6,132 nucleotides of DNA from Hyphomonas sp. (GTDB lineage: Bacteria; Pseudomonadota; Alphaproteobacteria; Caulobacterales; Hyphomonadaceae). How positions within the stretch are numbered: position 1 is the first letter of the stretch; every line of letters begins with the position of its first letter. The stretch lies in the NCBI GenBank assembly GCA_003486945.1, contig DNFL01000077.1:1-6132 (forward strand), read 5' to 3'. A model generated the notes under the pieces. It was not told the DNA's origin. It did not search any database and was given only the letters and a program-made list of their open reading frames with translations. The translations under genes were made by a program, and so were the position numbers. Shown here piece by piece: positions 1 through 6,046 of this stretch.

Positions 1-66
1 CCAGCCGCACCAGAGCGCGGCGTGCGGCGCCCATTCGGGCGCAAGGAAGGGTTTCGAACCGGTCAT
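1..66 (-). CDS. Agmatine deiminase family protein (N-terminal fragment, cut by window edge)
   Basis: Only the first 22 codons are inside the window, and the frame is open to base 1. The peptide starts MTGSKPFLAPEW and continues APHAALWCGW. This matches the N-terminal signature of agmatine deiminase / peptidyl-arginine deiminase-like enzymes (P-x-E-W-x-P-H-x-x-x-W-x-x-W), here P10, E11, W12, H15, W19 and W22. The family hydrolyses agmatine to N-carbamoylputrescine and ammonia in the cytoplasm, a step in putrescine synthesis or arginine-derived nitrogen use, and is usually about 340-370 residues long. The ATG at 66-64 is preceded by AAGG (78-81), 11 bases upstream, a modest ribosome-binding site. 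The gene lies in the same direction as the receptor upstream, but a strong terminator sits only 35 bases before its start. It therefore needs either read-through or a promoter within the receptor's 3' end. The catalytic residues lie outside the window, so activity cannot be judged. Confidence 0.75.
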   Translation of the reverse strand, partial: MTGSKPFLAPEWAPHAALWCGW

Positions 67-101
67 GTCAGCGCGCGCCTTGCCATAGCTTGGCCCAAAG
101 G

Positions 102-127
102 AAAAGGGCGGCCCCGAAAGGCCGCCC
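102..127 (-). terminator. Rho-independent terminator of the TonB-dependent receptor gene
   Basis: Read on the minus strand, a perfect 8-bp GC stem (GGGCGGCC at 127-120 pairing with GGCCGCCC at 113-106) encloses the 6-base loop TTTCGG and is followed at once by TTTT (105-102). This is a textbook intrinsic terminator. It lies 33 bases beyond the receptor stop codon and 35 bases before the start of the agmatine deiminase-like gene. On the plus strand the hairpin is not followed by a T run, so it should act in one direction. Confidence 0.9.
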
Positions 128-145
128 CCTCATATAGTGTGCCTG

Positions 146-160
146 AGCGGCAATGCCGCT
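146..160 (-). other. Short stem-loop directly after the receptor stop codon
   Basis: AGCGGCA (146-152) and TGCCGCT (154-160) are perfect inverted repeats around one central base. As RNA this gives at least a 5-bp stem with a 5-base loop, and the palindrome overlaps the first plus-strand base of the stop codon. It has no T run, so it is not a terminator by itself. It may protect the 3' end of the receptor message or be incidental. Structure is seen; function is inference. Confidence 0.4.
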
Positions 161-3100
161 TAGAACTCGTAGCGGATACCGATACGGGCGCGCCAGGTCG
201 ACAGCGAGTTCGAGCGGAAGCTCGAGCCCAGCGGGTTGAAGCTGTTGTAGCGGTACACGCAGGCGCCTTCGGAGAGGCAGTTGGTGCGTGCAAGGTCATT
301 GTTAAGCGCCGGAGCGCCCGCAACGCCAAGGTTCGCAACATCCGAAGCGCGGACAATGTCAGCACGCACGATCGCCAGCTGACCGTTTGCCGGTGAAGAG
401 TACTGCGTGCCCCACTCATCGTTCAGCATGTTCGCGAAGTTCTCGATGTCGAGAACCAGTTTGAACTTGTTGTCGCCGACAAGGTTCTTGGCGCCCCAGA
501 TCCCCGGAAGATCCTGCTGGAAGCGGAGATCCCACCGCTGGTTCCAGGTAGATTCGGCCGAGTTGACGTCGTGGATCTTGCCTTCGGCCAGACCGCGGCT
601 GCGGACGTAGTTGGTGAAAGCCGCCTGATTGAAGCCGGCGCCGTATACAACGCGGCTGTCGCCCGAGAGGTTCGGAATGTAAAGCGGGCTGTTGTCGAAC
701 GGGTTCTCGCCGTTTCCGGCGCGGCCGAACAGAGAGTTGTTGTTGTCGACGTCAAATGTGTAGGTGAATGCGCCACCCGAAGTGAACTGACCGAACAGGT
801 CAATCCGGCTGGCGAGATCGCCGATCAGCTTGCGCTCATAAGACAGGCCCAGCTTGAACGCGTCTTCGACCTGGTAGAGCGAGGTGCGCGCATCAGGGAA
901 GTTGCGGTCGGCATCGACCTGACCGCGCCATGCGGAGATACCGCGGGACGAGGAACCTTCCGTGAGCGCTTCCACGTCCTGGTAGCTGTAGGACGCGAAC
1001 ACATCGAGGCCGTAGTCGAAAGCTTTGGACAGCGAGACCGTATAGACCGTGCTGTCGCCGCCGTAGCCGTTAGTCAGGACCGTGCGGTTCGAAACTCCGA
1101 GCGCCTGAAGGTCGGCATAGATCGGACGGCCGTCCGGAGCGACGCCCGGGGTGCGCGCCGGGATGGCGTTGGTCTGGGCGTATTCGCGCCACAGGAAGGA
1201 TTCCAGACCCTGCGTGTGGAGAACCTGCGCAGAGAACAGATAGTCGCTGCCCAGATCCAGGAAGCCGAGGTCGAGATCGAAACTCTGATCGAGACGGAGC
1301 GAAGCCTTACGGTCACGCGGCAGCTCGAAGTTCGGGTCGAGAGCATCGATCGAAACCGGCGTGCCGTTGGACACTGCCGTGATCGCAGCCGCCGGAATGA
1401 TCGAGGGGTTAACGTTCGCGACGTTGCTCAGCTGCGAGATCGCCACCCGCGGGGCAACGGCGTTGAGCGTCCACACGCCCGGATCGCCGCCAGAGAACAC
1501 GCCGAAGCCGCCACTGAGCGTGGTGCGGTCGAACGGCGTCCAGCGGAAGCCGAAACGCGGCATGATAAGGTCGAGACCGTCCGTGGTGGTCGTGTTCGGG
1601 ATGCCCACCGACGATGCGAAGGTCGGGTCGAGAACTGCGCTATCATCTGTAAAAATGCGCTCGTAGCGAAGACCGCCGGAAACTTCGAGGTCAGGCGTGA
1701 CCTGGTAACGCGCCTGTCCGAAGAGCGTTCCGCGGTCATAAGAGAACTGGGTGATGTACTCTTCGGTATTGTTCGAAGTCACGTTCCGGTACTGGACCGA
1801 GTTGGCCAACCGGTTGACGATGTTTGCTCCGTTGTTGAACGTGAACAGACCGCGCGAGAACTGCGAGAACGCGTTTGCGGCTTCGATGGTTTCATACTCA
1901 CCACCAAACGTCAGGATGGCGTTGCCGACAGAGTAGTCAGCGGCTGCGAAGAACTGCAGGCGTTCGTCAGCATAGGTATTGGTGTGGCGGAACTGGTCAC
2001 AGCCACCGACGATCGTGCGGTTGGTCGCCGACGTGATCAGGCCCGCGAGCGATGGTGCGCTGGCAGCCGTCGTGCTGTTTAGGATAAAGTTGATGGCACC
2101 AACGCCCGGCCCCTGATTGCAGGCCTGCTCGCGACTGTTTTCCGTATAGTTGACGCGAACCCGGGTCGACAGATTGTCGGTCCAGTCAGAGAACAGCTGG
2201 GCGCCGTAGCTGTTGAGTTCGTTCGGCGACTGGTACCAGGCGGACTGGAAGCTAAGCGCGGCGACACCCTCGGTCACGACTTCTTCGGTCTGCTGGTAGT
2301 TCAGCTGCAGGCGGTGCTTGTCGTTGATGTTCCAGTCAATGCGTGCAAACAGGCGCTCGGACTCTTCAGGAAGGGCGGTCTGCTGCGGACGGCCGCCCAT
2401 GTCGATGCCGTAGGTGTTAAGTACCAGCGTGTTCAGCGCATCGAAGAAAGCCGGATTGATGCCGTTCGAGGCATCGGCCGCTTCGAAGTCGACCTGGCGA
2501 GCATCTTCGAATTTCGAGTAGTTGACGAGGAAGAACACCTTGTCCTTGATGATCGGGCCGCTGAGCGTGGCGCCGTATTCTTTTTCTTCGAACACGCCGG
2601 GATTGAAGGTGCCGGTGCCGCCGAAGGTTTTGTCGCCGAGGAAGTCTTGGTCGCGGTAGTAATAGTAGAGCGCGCCATCGAATTCATTGGTGCCGCCCTT
2701 GGTGACGACGTTCACGCCGCCGCCGGTGAAACCAGATGCGGTGACAGAATAATCGGCAGCAACAAGCTGAACCGACTCGATAATGTCGATATCGATCGGC
2801 GAACGGCGGGTCGCGGCGAGGCCAGTGCCAAGGCCGAGGTTATCCTTCTGGATTGCGCCGTCGATGGTAACGGTGTTGAAGCGCGGGTTGACGCCAGCGA
2901 TCGACAAGTTGTTTGCGCCGCCGGAAAGCGACAGCGGGTCGCGGGCAAGGATCGACGCCAAGTCTCGGTTCAGTGATGGCTGGTTGGCGATATCGCGCGA
3001 CGAGAGGTTCGAGCCGACACCGTTGTTGAGATCGAGCATGTTGATCGCAGAACCGGTGACAACCACTTTCTGCAATACGGCAACATCGTCAATTGCTGTG

Positions 3101-3438
3101 AGTGTGAGACGAAGAGGCGATTGCGGGCCGGGAGCAAAGCTCAGACCGTCCAGAGTGCCGCCCTCGTAGCCATCTGCGGTAACGGTCAGGCTGTAGGGGC
3201 CACCCGGGCGAAGGCCTGCCTGGAAGAAGTTGCCGCTTGAGGAAGTCGACAGCGTGTTGGCGGTGCCGGTCGGCTGATGAAGGATGGTGATAGTTGCGCC
3301 GGAAATTGGGGCGCCATTCTGGTCGAGGACCGAACCCCGGACTTCCGAAGCCGTTTCCTGAGCATAGACCGCCGCGACCGGCGCAAGCGCAGCGATTGCT
3401 GCAATGGATGCACTGCGTGCAAAGAAGTTCTTGATCAT
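160..3438 (-). CDS. Oar-like TonB-dependent outer-membrane receptor with carboxypeptidase-regulatory-like N-terminal domain
   Basis: The 1092-residue protein imports an unidentified ligand across the outer membrane using TonB energy. The start at 3438 is chosen because it gives a clean signal peptide (MIKNFFARSASIAAIA..., likely cut after VYA, residue 26) and has GGGGAA 6 bases upstream; the frame stays open to 3831 but that extension would enter the divergent gene. Residues about 30-115 (EVRGSVLDQNGAPISGATI) form a CarboxypepD_reg-like beta-sandwich. A TonB-box/plug junction follows (VVVTGS, 125-130), then the plug (about 130-250) with LSIAGVNPRFNTVTIDG and ending GGGVNVVTKGGTNEF as in Oar proteins. 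The rest is a beta-barrel ending RIGIRYEF, with the terminal aromatic typical of outer-membrane proteins. A CX6C pair lies close to the C terminus. The length is normal for the Oar family and no frameshift is seen. A PHO box at 3520-3537 predicts PhoB control; a terminator follows. The ligand cannot be deduced. Confidence 0.95.
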   Translation of the reverse strand: MIKNFFARSASIAAIAALAPVAAVYAQETASEVRGSVLDQNGAPISGATITILHQPTGTANTLSTSSSGNFFQAGLRPGGPYSLTVTADGYEGGTLDGLSFAPGPQSPLRLTLTAIDDVAVLQKVVVTGSAINMLDLNNGVGSNLSSRDIANQPSLNRDLASILARDPLSLSGGANNLSIAGVNPRFNTVTIDGAIQKDNLGLGTGLAATRRSPIDIDIIESVQLVAADYSVTASGFTGGGVNVVTKGGTNEFDGALYYYYRDQDFLGDKTFGGTGTFNPGVFEEKEYGATLSGPIIKDKVFFLVNYSKFEDARQVDFEAADASNGINPAFFDALNTLVLNTYGIDMGGRPQQTALPEESERLFARIDWNINDKHRLQLNYQQTEEVVTEGVAALSFQSAWYQSPNELNSYGAQLFSDWTDNLSTRVRVNYTENSREQACNQGPGVGAINFILNSTTAASAPSLAGLITSATNRTIVGGCDQFRHTNTYADERLQFFAAADYSVGNAILTFGGEYETIEAANAFSQFSRGLFTFNNGANIVNRLANSVQYRNVTSNNTEEYITQFSYDRGTLFGQARYQVTPDLEVSGGLRYERIFTDDSAVLDPTFASSVGIPNTTTTDGLDLIMPRFGFRWTPFDRTTLSGGFGVFSGGDPGVWTLNAVAPRVAISQLSNVANVNPSIIPAAAITAVSNGTPVSIDALDPNFELPRDRKASLRLDQSFDLDLGFLDLGSDYLFSAQVLHTQGLESFLWREYAQTNAIPARTPGVAPDGRPIYADLQALGVSNRTVLTNGYGGDSTVYTVSLSKAFDYGLDVFASYSYQDVEALTEGSSSRGISAWRGQVDADRNFPDARTSLYQVEDAFKLGLSYERKLIGDLASRIDLFGQFTSGGAFTYTFDVDNNNSLFGRAGNGENPFDNSPLYIPNLSGDSRVVYGAGFNQAAFTNYVRSRGLAEGKIHDVNSAESTWNQRWDLRFQQDLPGIWGAKNLVGDNKFKLVLDIENFANMLNDEWGTQYSSPANGQLAIVRADIVRASDVANLGVAGAPALNNDLARTNCLSEGACVYRYNSFNPLGSSFRSNSLSTWRARIGIRYEF

Positions 3439-3444
3439 GGTGAT

Positions 3445-3450
3445 TTCCCC
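3445..3450 (-). promoter_or_regulatory. Ribosome-binding site that fixes the receptor start
   Basis: GGGGAA on the minus strand lies 6 bases before the ATG at 3438-3436. Together with the signal peptide that begins at this ATG, it decides against the longer open frame reaching 3831. Confidence 0.7.
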
Positions 3451-3503
3451 GAGTTGATCGACCCTCGCCGGAACGCCCTCGTGCCGTTCCGGTTTCCGCC
3501 GAG

Positions 3504-3537
3504 GCTTTAGTCGCGCTACATGACAGAACAGTGACAG
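3504..3537 (-). promoter_or_regulatory. PHO box and -10 element: predicted PhoB-activated promoter of the receptor gene
   Basis: The minus strand reads CTGTCAC-TGTT-CTGTCAT (3537-3520), two direct 7-base repeats with a 4-base spacer. This is the PhoB-binding consensus: one repeat matches CTGTCAT fully and the other differs only in its last base, where the consensus tolerates C. Exactly 10 bases further lies TAAAGC (3509-3504), a weak -10 hexamer (3 of 6 matches). Known PhoB promoters such as phoA and pstS have this same spacing, with the PHO box replacing the -35 element. The predicted transcript would begin near 3497, leaving a leader of about 60 bases. A lone half-site, GTGTCAT, lies further upstream at 3605-3599. 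The match is seen directly; control by phosphate starvation is inferred. Confidence 0.75.
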
Positions 3538-3680
3538 GCAATTGAAGGTTCTGCTGCGCCGCCAGATACCTGTGTGGTTTTTTCGTTGCGATGCAAAAAT
3601 GACACGCATTGAGGCATTGCTGATCAGATTGGGCGGCAAAGTGAGCTGTATTTGTTCCGGCGCTGACGCCATAAGAGGCT

Positions 3681-3700
3681 GAATCAACCCGAATCGACCC
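3681..3700 (+). repeat. Tandem 10-base near-repeat just upstream of the glycosyltransferase start
   Basis: GAATCAACCC (3681-3690) is followed at once by GAATCGACCC (3691-3700), 9 of 10 identical and ending two bases before the ATG. It occupies the place where a Shine-Dalgarno sequence would be expected and contains none. It may be chance or a small regulatory element. Confidence 0.35.
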
Positions 3701-3702
3701 AG

Positions 3703-5259
3703 ATGCCTGACACCTCCCTGCCCCGCAGTCCGGAAGCCCGGCTGATCCTTGCCATTCTCGCCGCCCTGCTGGCGCTGCGTGTGCTGGTGATCCTGACCTC
3801 GCCGCTCAATCTGTATGCGGACGAAGCGCAATACTGGCGCTGGGCGCAGGAACTGGCCTGGGGCTATTATTCAAAGCCGCCGATGATCGCCTGGGTTATC
3901 CATGCGACGACCGCGGCTTTCGGCGACACGGAACAGGCGGTGCGGATTGCAGCGCCCTTTCTCCATACCGCTGCGGCAGGTTGCCTGTTCCTTGCCGGAC
4001 GCGCGATGTTTTCAGCAAAGACAGGGCTCTATGCCGCGCTGCTCTATGCCGCGATGCCGGCGGTAACGCTCTCATCAACGGTGCTGTCGACCGATGGTGT
4101 GTTGATGCCGTTCTGGTGCGCCGCGCTCTGGCTCGCCTGGCGCCTGCGCGCAGGCGGAGGATGGGCAACGGCCGCGGCGCTGGGTCTCGTGCTTGGGCTC
4201 GGCATCCTGTCGAAATATGCGATGCTCTACTTCCTGGTCGGGCTGGGGCTGACAGCACTGTTGGATCCGGTGATGCGGCGGGCCCTGCTGTCGCTGCGCG
4301 GGGCGGCGATGATCGGCGTCGTGCTGGGCGTGATTGCCCCGCATTTTGCCTGGAACGCCGCAAATGATTTCCAGACAGTCGGCCACACGGTCGACAATGC
4401 CAATCTCAGCGGCGACCTCTTCCACCCTGAGAATGCAGTGAAATTCATAACCGACCAGATGATCGTCTTTGGTCCGGTCAGCTTCCTTGCGCTGCTCGCT
4501 GGTCTGGCAGGCTGGCGGGTAAAGACGGAAGGCGAGGGTGTTCAGGCTCGGTGGCTGCTATGTTTCATCCTGCCGGTGCTGGTCTTCATCCTCGGGCAGG
4601 CGATCCTGTCGCGCGCGCATGCGAACTGGGCGGCGACCGCCTATCCGGGTGCAGCGATCCTGGTGGCGGCCTGGTTTGCCGGGCGTAAGGCCCTGCTCTG
4701 GTCTGCGCTAGCCGCAAATGCGGCGATCGCGGCGGCGTTCATGATCGTTCCCCTGCTGCCACCGGCACTTTCGGCGGCTTCTGGGATGGATAATGCGCTG
4801 AAGCGGACGCGGGGATGGGAAGCGGCGGCAGAGCAGGTGTTTGCCGAGGCCGAACGGCTGGGCGCAACGGCGGTGCTGGTGGACGAGCGGGAAGTCTGGC
4901 ACGGGCTCGATTTCTACGCGCGCGACCGGGCTATCCCCTTGATTTCATGGCGGCGCTATGCCGGGCCGAAGAGCTTCTCGGAGCATGCCCCGCTGGAGGG
5001 CGCGGCTGCCGACCGGGTGCTGGTCGTGTCGCTGCACCCCGCGATGCGTCCGAAGCTGAGAAGTGACTTTTCCGTCTTTGAGCCTGCAGGCCAGATCCGG
5101 ATCCCTCTCGGCGTTCGCAGCAATGGCTGCACGATTTACAGGATTTTCCAGCTTTATGCTGCTTCAGGTTATGACCCTTCCCCGCGCAGCGAGGAATGGG
5201 AAAAACGGTTCGAAGGCCAAAAGGAATTCGCCGAGCCGCCTTGTCCTGCGAAGGACTAA
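3703..5259 (+). CDS. GT39 / ArnT-like membrane glycosyltransferase (PMT_2 type)
   Basis: This 518-residue inner-membrane protein resembles GT-C fold glycosyltransferases that move a sugar from a polyprenyl-phosphate donor to a lipid, glycan or protein on the periplasmic side. A first membrane segment (about 13-32) leads to the periplasmic loop LYADEAQYWRWA with the family's acidic pair D40-E41, then YYSKPPM (55-61). STDG with D131, LSKYAM (169-174), PHFAWN (213-218), NDFQTVGHT (221-229) and HANW (306-309) are further family landmarks. About ten hydrophobic segments run to about residue 352. A soluble C-terminal part follows (about 365-518; GWEAAAEQV, then DEREVWHGLDFYAR). Length is typical for the family. 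The start is the first Met that retains the first membrane segment; no Shine-Dalgarno is visible, the nearest purine run (AGAGG, 3674-3678) being 24 bases away. It is divergent from the receptor and convergent with the msrA-like gene, so probably monocistronic. Donor and acceptor cannot be told; lipid A modification is one option. Confidence 0.88.
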   Translation: MPDTSLPRSPEARLILAILAALLALRVLVILTSPLNLYADEAQYWRWAQELAWGYYSKPPMIAWVIHATTAAFGDTEQAVRIAAPFLHTAAAGCLFLAGRAMFSAKTGLYAALLYAAMPAVTLSSTVLSTDGVLMPFWCAALWLAWRLRAGGGWATAAALGLVLGLGILSKYAMLYFLVGLGLTALLDPVMRRALLSLRGAAMIGVVLGVIAPHFAWNAANDFQTVGHTVDNANLSGDLFHPENAVKFITDQMIVFGPVSFLALLAGLAGWRVKTEGEGVQARWLLCFILPVLVFILGQAILSRAHANWAATAYPGAAILVAAWFAGRKALLWSALAANAAIAAAFMIVPLLPPALSAASGMDNALKRTRGWEAAAEQVFAEAERLGATAVLVDEREVWHGLDFYARDRAIPLISWRRYAGPKSFSEHAPLEGAAADRVLVVSLHPAMRPKLRSDFSVFEPAGQIRIPLGVRSNGCTIYRIFQLYAASGYDPSPRSEEWEKRFEGQKEFAEPPCPAKD

Positions 5260-5260
5260 G
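5240..5260. other. Hairpin at the convergent gene ends
   Basis: GTCCT (5243-5247) and AGGAC (5252-5256) pair around the stable-type tetraloop GCGA. With a one-base bulge at 5257 the stem extends to CTT/AAG (5240-5260), so it spans the glycosyltransferase stop codon. The opposing msrA-like gene ends only 7 bases beyond. There is no T run on either strand, so if it ends transcription it is not a classical intrinsic terminator. Confidence 0.4.
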
Positions 5261-5266
5261 TGCAGA

Positions 5267-5941
5267 TCAGGAGTTGGTGCCGGCCGGACCCCAGAGCGCC
5301 TTGAGACCGGCATCGCGGCCGCAGGCTTCGCGGGTGGCTTCGTATTTCTCGGCATAGCGCCGGGCATAGTCCTGGCGGGACGCTTCGGCGGGCCAGAAGG
5401 TGGCGGTGGGGAGGATTTCGGTGGCAACGTCCTGGCCGAGGGTGCGGCCAGCGGTGGTGAGGACTTTCTCCGCCGTGTCGCGCTCGCCCTGTCCGGAGAC
5501 GAAGATGGCGGAGCGGTGGGCTTCGCCTTGGTCGCAGAACTGGCCGCCGGCGTCGGTCGGGTCGATCTGGCGGACGAAATAGGCGGCGAGGTCTGAATAA
5601 GAGACCTTGGATGGGTTGTAGGTGACCTTCACGGCTTCGTAGTGGCCGGTGCCGCCGCGCTCGACCTGACGGGCGCTCGGGTCTTCTGCGGTGCCGCCGG
5701 TATAGCCTGCCAGCGTTTCGATGACGCCGGGCACCTTGTCGAACTCCGCCTCGATGCAGGACATGCAGCCGCCGGCAAAGACCGCCGTGGCAACGCGCGC
5801 CGGAGCGTTCTCGAAACGCGGCGTGTCAGTGCCGGCACTGGCGAAGAAGCCAATGGCCGTCGACGACAGGCCAGCCGTCAGGGCGATTACAAGGGCGGGA
5901 TGTTTCAGGGACACGCAGATACTCGCAATTCTGAAGGGCAT
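5267..5941 (-). CDS. Exported MsrA-like protein (peptide methionine-S-sulfoxide reductase family) with altered active-site residues
   Basis: The 224-residue protein aligns along its length with MsrA, which reduces methionine-S-sulfoxide through a sulfenic-acid intermediate. An N-terminal hydrophobic stretch (about 15-36, ending FFASA) suggests export or membrane anchoring. Family landmarks are AVFAGGC (53-59), FDKVPGV, GYTGGT, GGTGHYEAV (96-104), DPTDAGGQFCDQG and CGRDAGLKALWG. The expected catalytic Cys59, Glu102 and Asp137 and a C-terminal resolving Cys207 are present. The usual GCFWC is GCMSC, so the two aromatics of the methyl-binding pocket are Met60 and Ser61. The Tyr of the usual NPTY is Ala90 and that of the usual SYR/QYR is His142. 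The later AEDYHQDYY block reads AEASRQDYA. The frame is intact, so this looks like divergence and not decay. Only one Met start fits; the ribosome-binding site is weak. It lies 105 bases after the pbpC-like gene and may share its transcript. Fold assignment is firm; MsrA activity is doubtful. Confidence 0.88.
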   Translation of the reverse strand: MPFRIASICVSLKHPALVIALTAGLSSTAIGFFASAGTDTPRFENAPARVATAVFAGGCMSCIEAEFDKVPGVIETLAGYTGGTAEDPSARQVERGGTGHYEAVKVTYNPSKVSYSDLAAYFVRQIDPTDAGGQFCDQGEAHRSAIFVSGQGERDTAEKVLTTAGRTLGQDVATEILPTATFWPAEASRQDYARRYAEKYEATREACGRDAGLKALWGPAGTNS

Positions 5942-6005
5942 TTTACCACGCCCAGCTGTGGAAATAATTGCAGAGTCGGGCGGAAAGAAGATGCCCCTGT
6001 CAGTG

Positions 6006-6037
6006 TTTTGGTAATTCTTGCGGCGATGTGACCAAAA
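6006..6037. repeat. Inverted repeat between the pbpC-like and msrA-like genes
   Basis: TTTTGGT (6006-6012) and ACCAAAA (6031-6037) are perfect 7-base inverted repeats separated by 18 bases. The repeat lies just after the stop codon of the pbpC-like gene and upstream of the msrA-like start. The AT-rich arms, long loop and lack of a T run make it a poor terminator. A protein-binding operator with half-sites about 25 bases apart, or chance, is possible. No convincing sigma-70 promoter was found for the msrA-like gene. Confidence 0.35.
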
Positions 6038-6046
6038 TGCACACCC

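Noticed and set aside
571..2082. 503-codon open frame on the plus strand opposite the receptor gene
   Set aside because: Its product is rich in Arg, Val, Glu and Ala with no recognisable domain, signal peptide or membrane segment. It lies wholly antisense to a clear receptor gene, as is common in GC-rich coding DNA. I treat it as a shadow frame.
2314..2976. 220-codon open frame on the plus strand opposite the receptor plug region
   Set aside because: Low-complexity Val/Ala/Glu/Arg composition, no family resemblance, and fully antisense to conserved plug-domain codons.
3439..3831. N-terminal extension of the receptor frame by 131 codons
   Set aside because: It would remove the signal peptide from the N terminus, overlap the divergent glycosyltransferase and cover the PHO box. 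The ATG at 3438 has a ribosome-binding site and starts a good signal peptide.
3896..4425. Several minus-strand frames of 73-155 codons opposite the glycosyltransferase
   Set aside because: They are Arg/Pro/Ala-rich, mutually overlapping frames antisense to a well-supported membrane protein gene.
5063..5596. 177-codon plus-strand frame across the glycosyltransferase end and the msrA-like gene
   Set aside because: Gly/Ala-rich product without recognisable motifs, antisense to conserved MsrA-family blocks and overlapping the glycosyltransferase in another frame.
5942..6005. Sigma-70 promoter for the msrA-like gene
   Set aside because: AATTAT preceded by TGC resembles an extended -10 on the minus strand, but nothing near the right distance resembles a -35. 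Too weak to annotate.
5642..6031. 129-codon plus-strand frame opposite the msrA-like 5' end
   Set aside because: No recognisable motif or supporting start signal. Most of it is the complement of the conserved GGC/GYTGG region of the MsrA-like gene.
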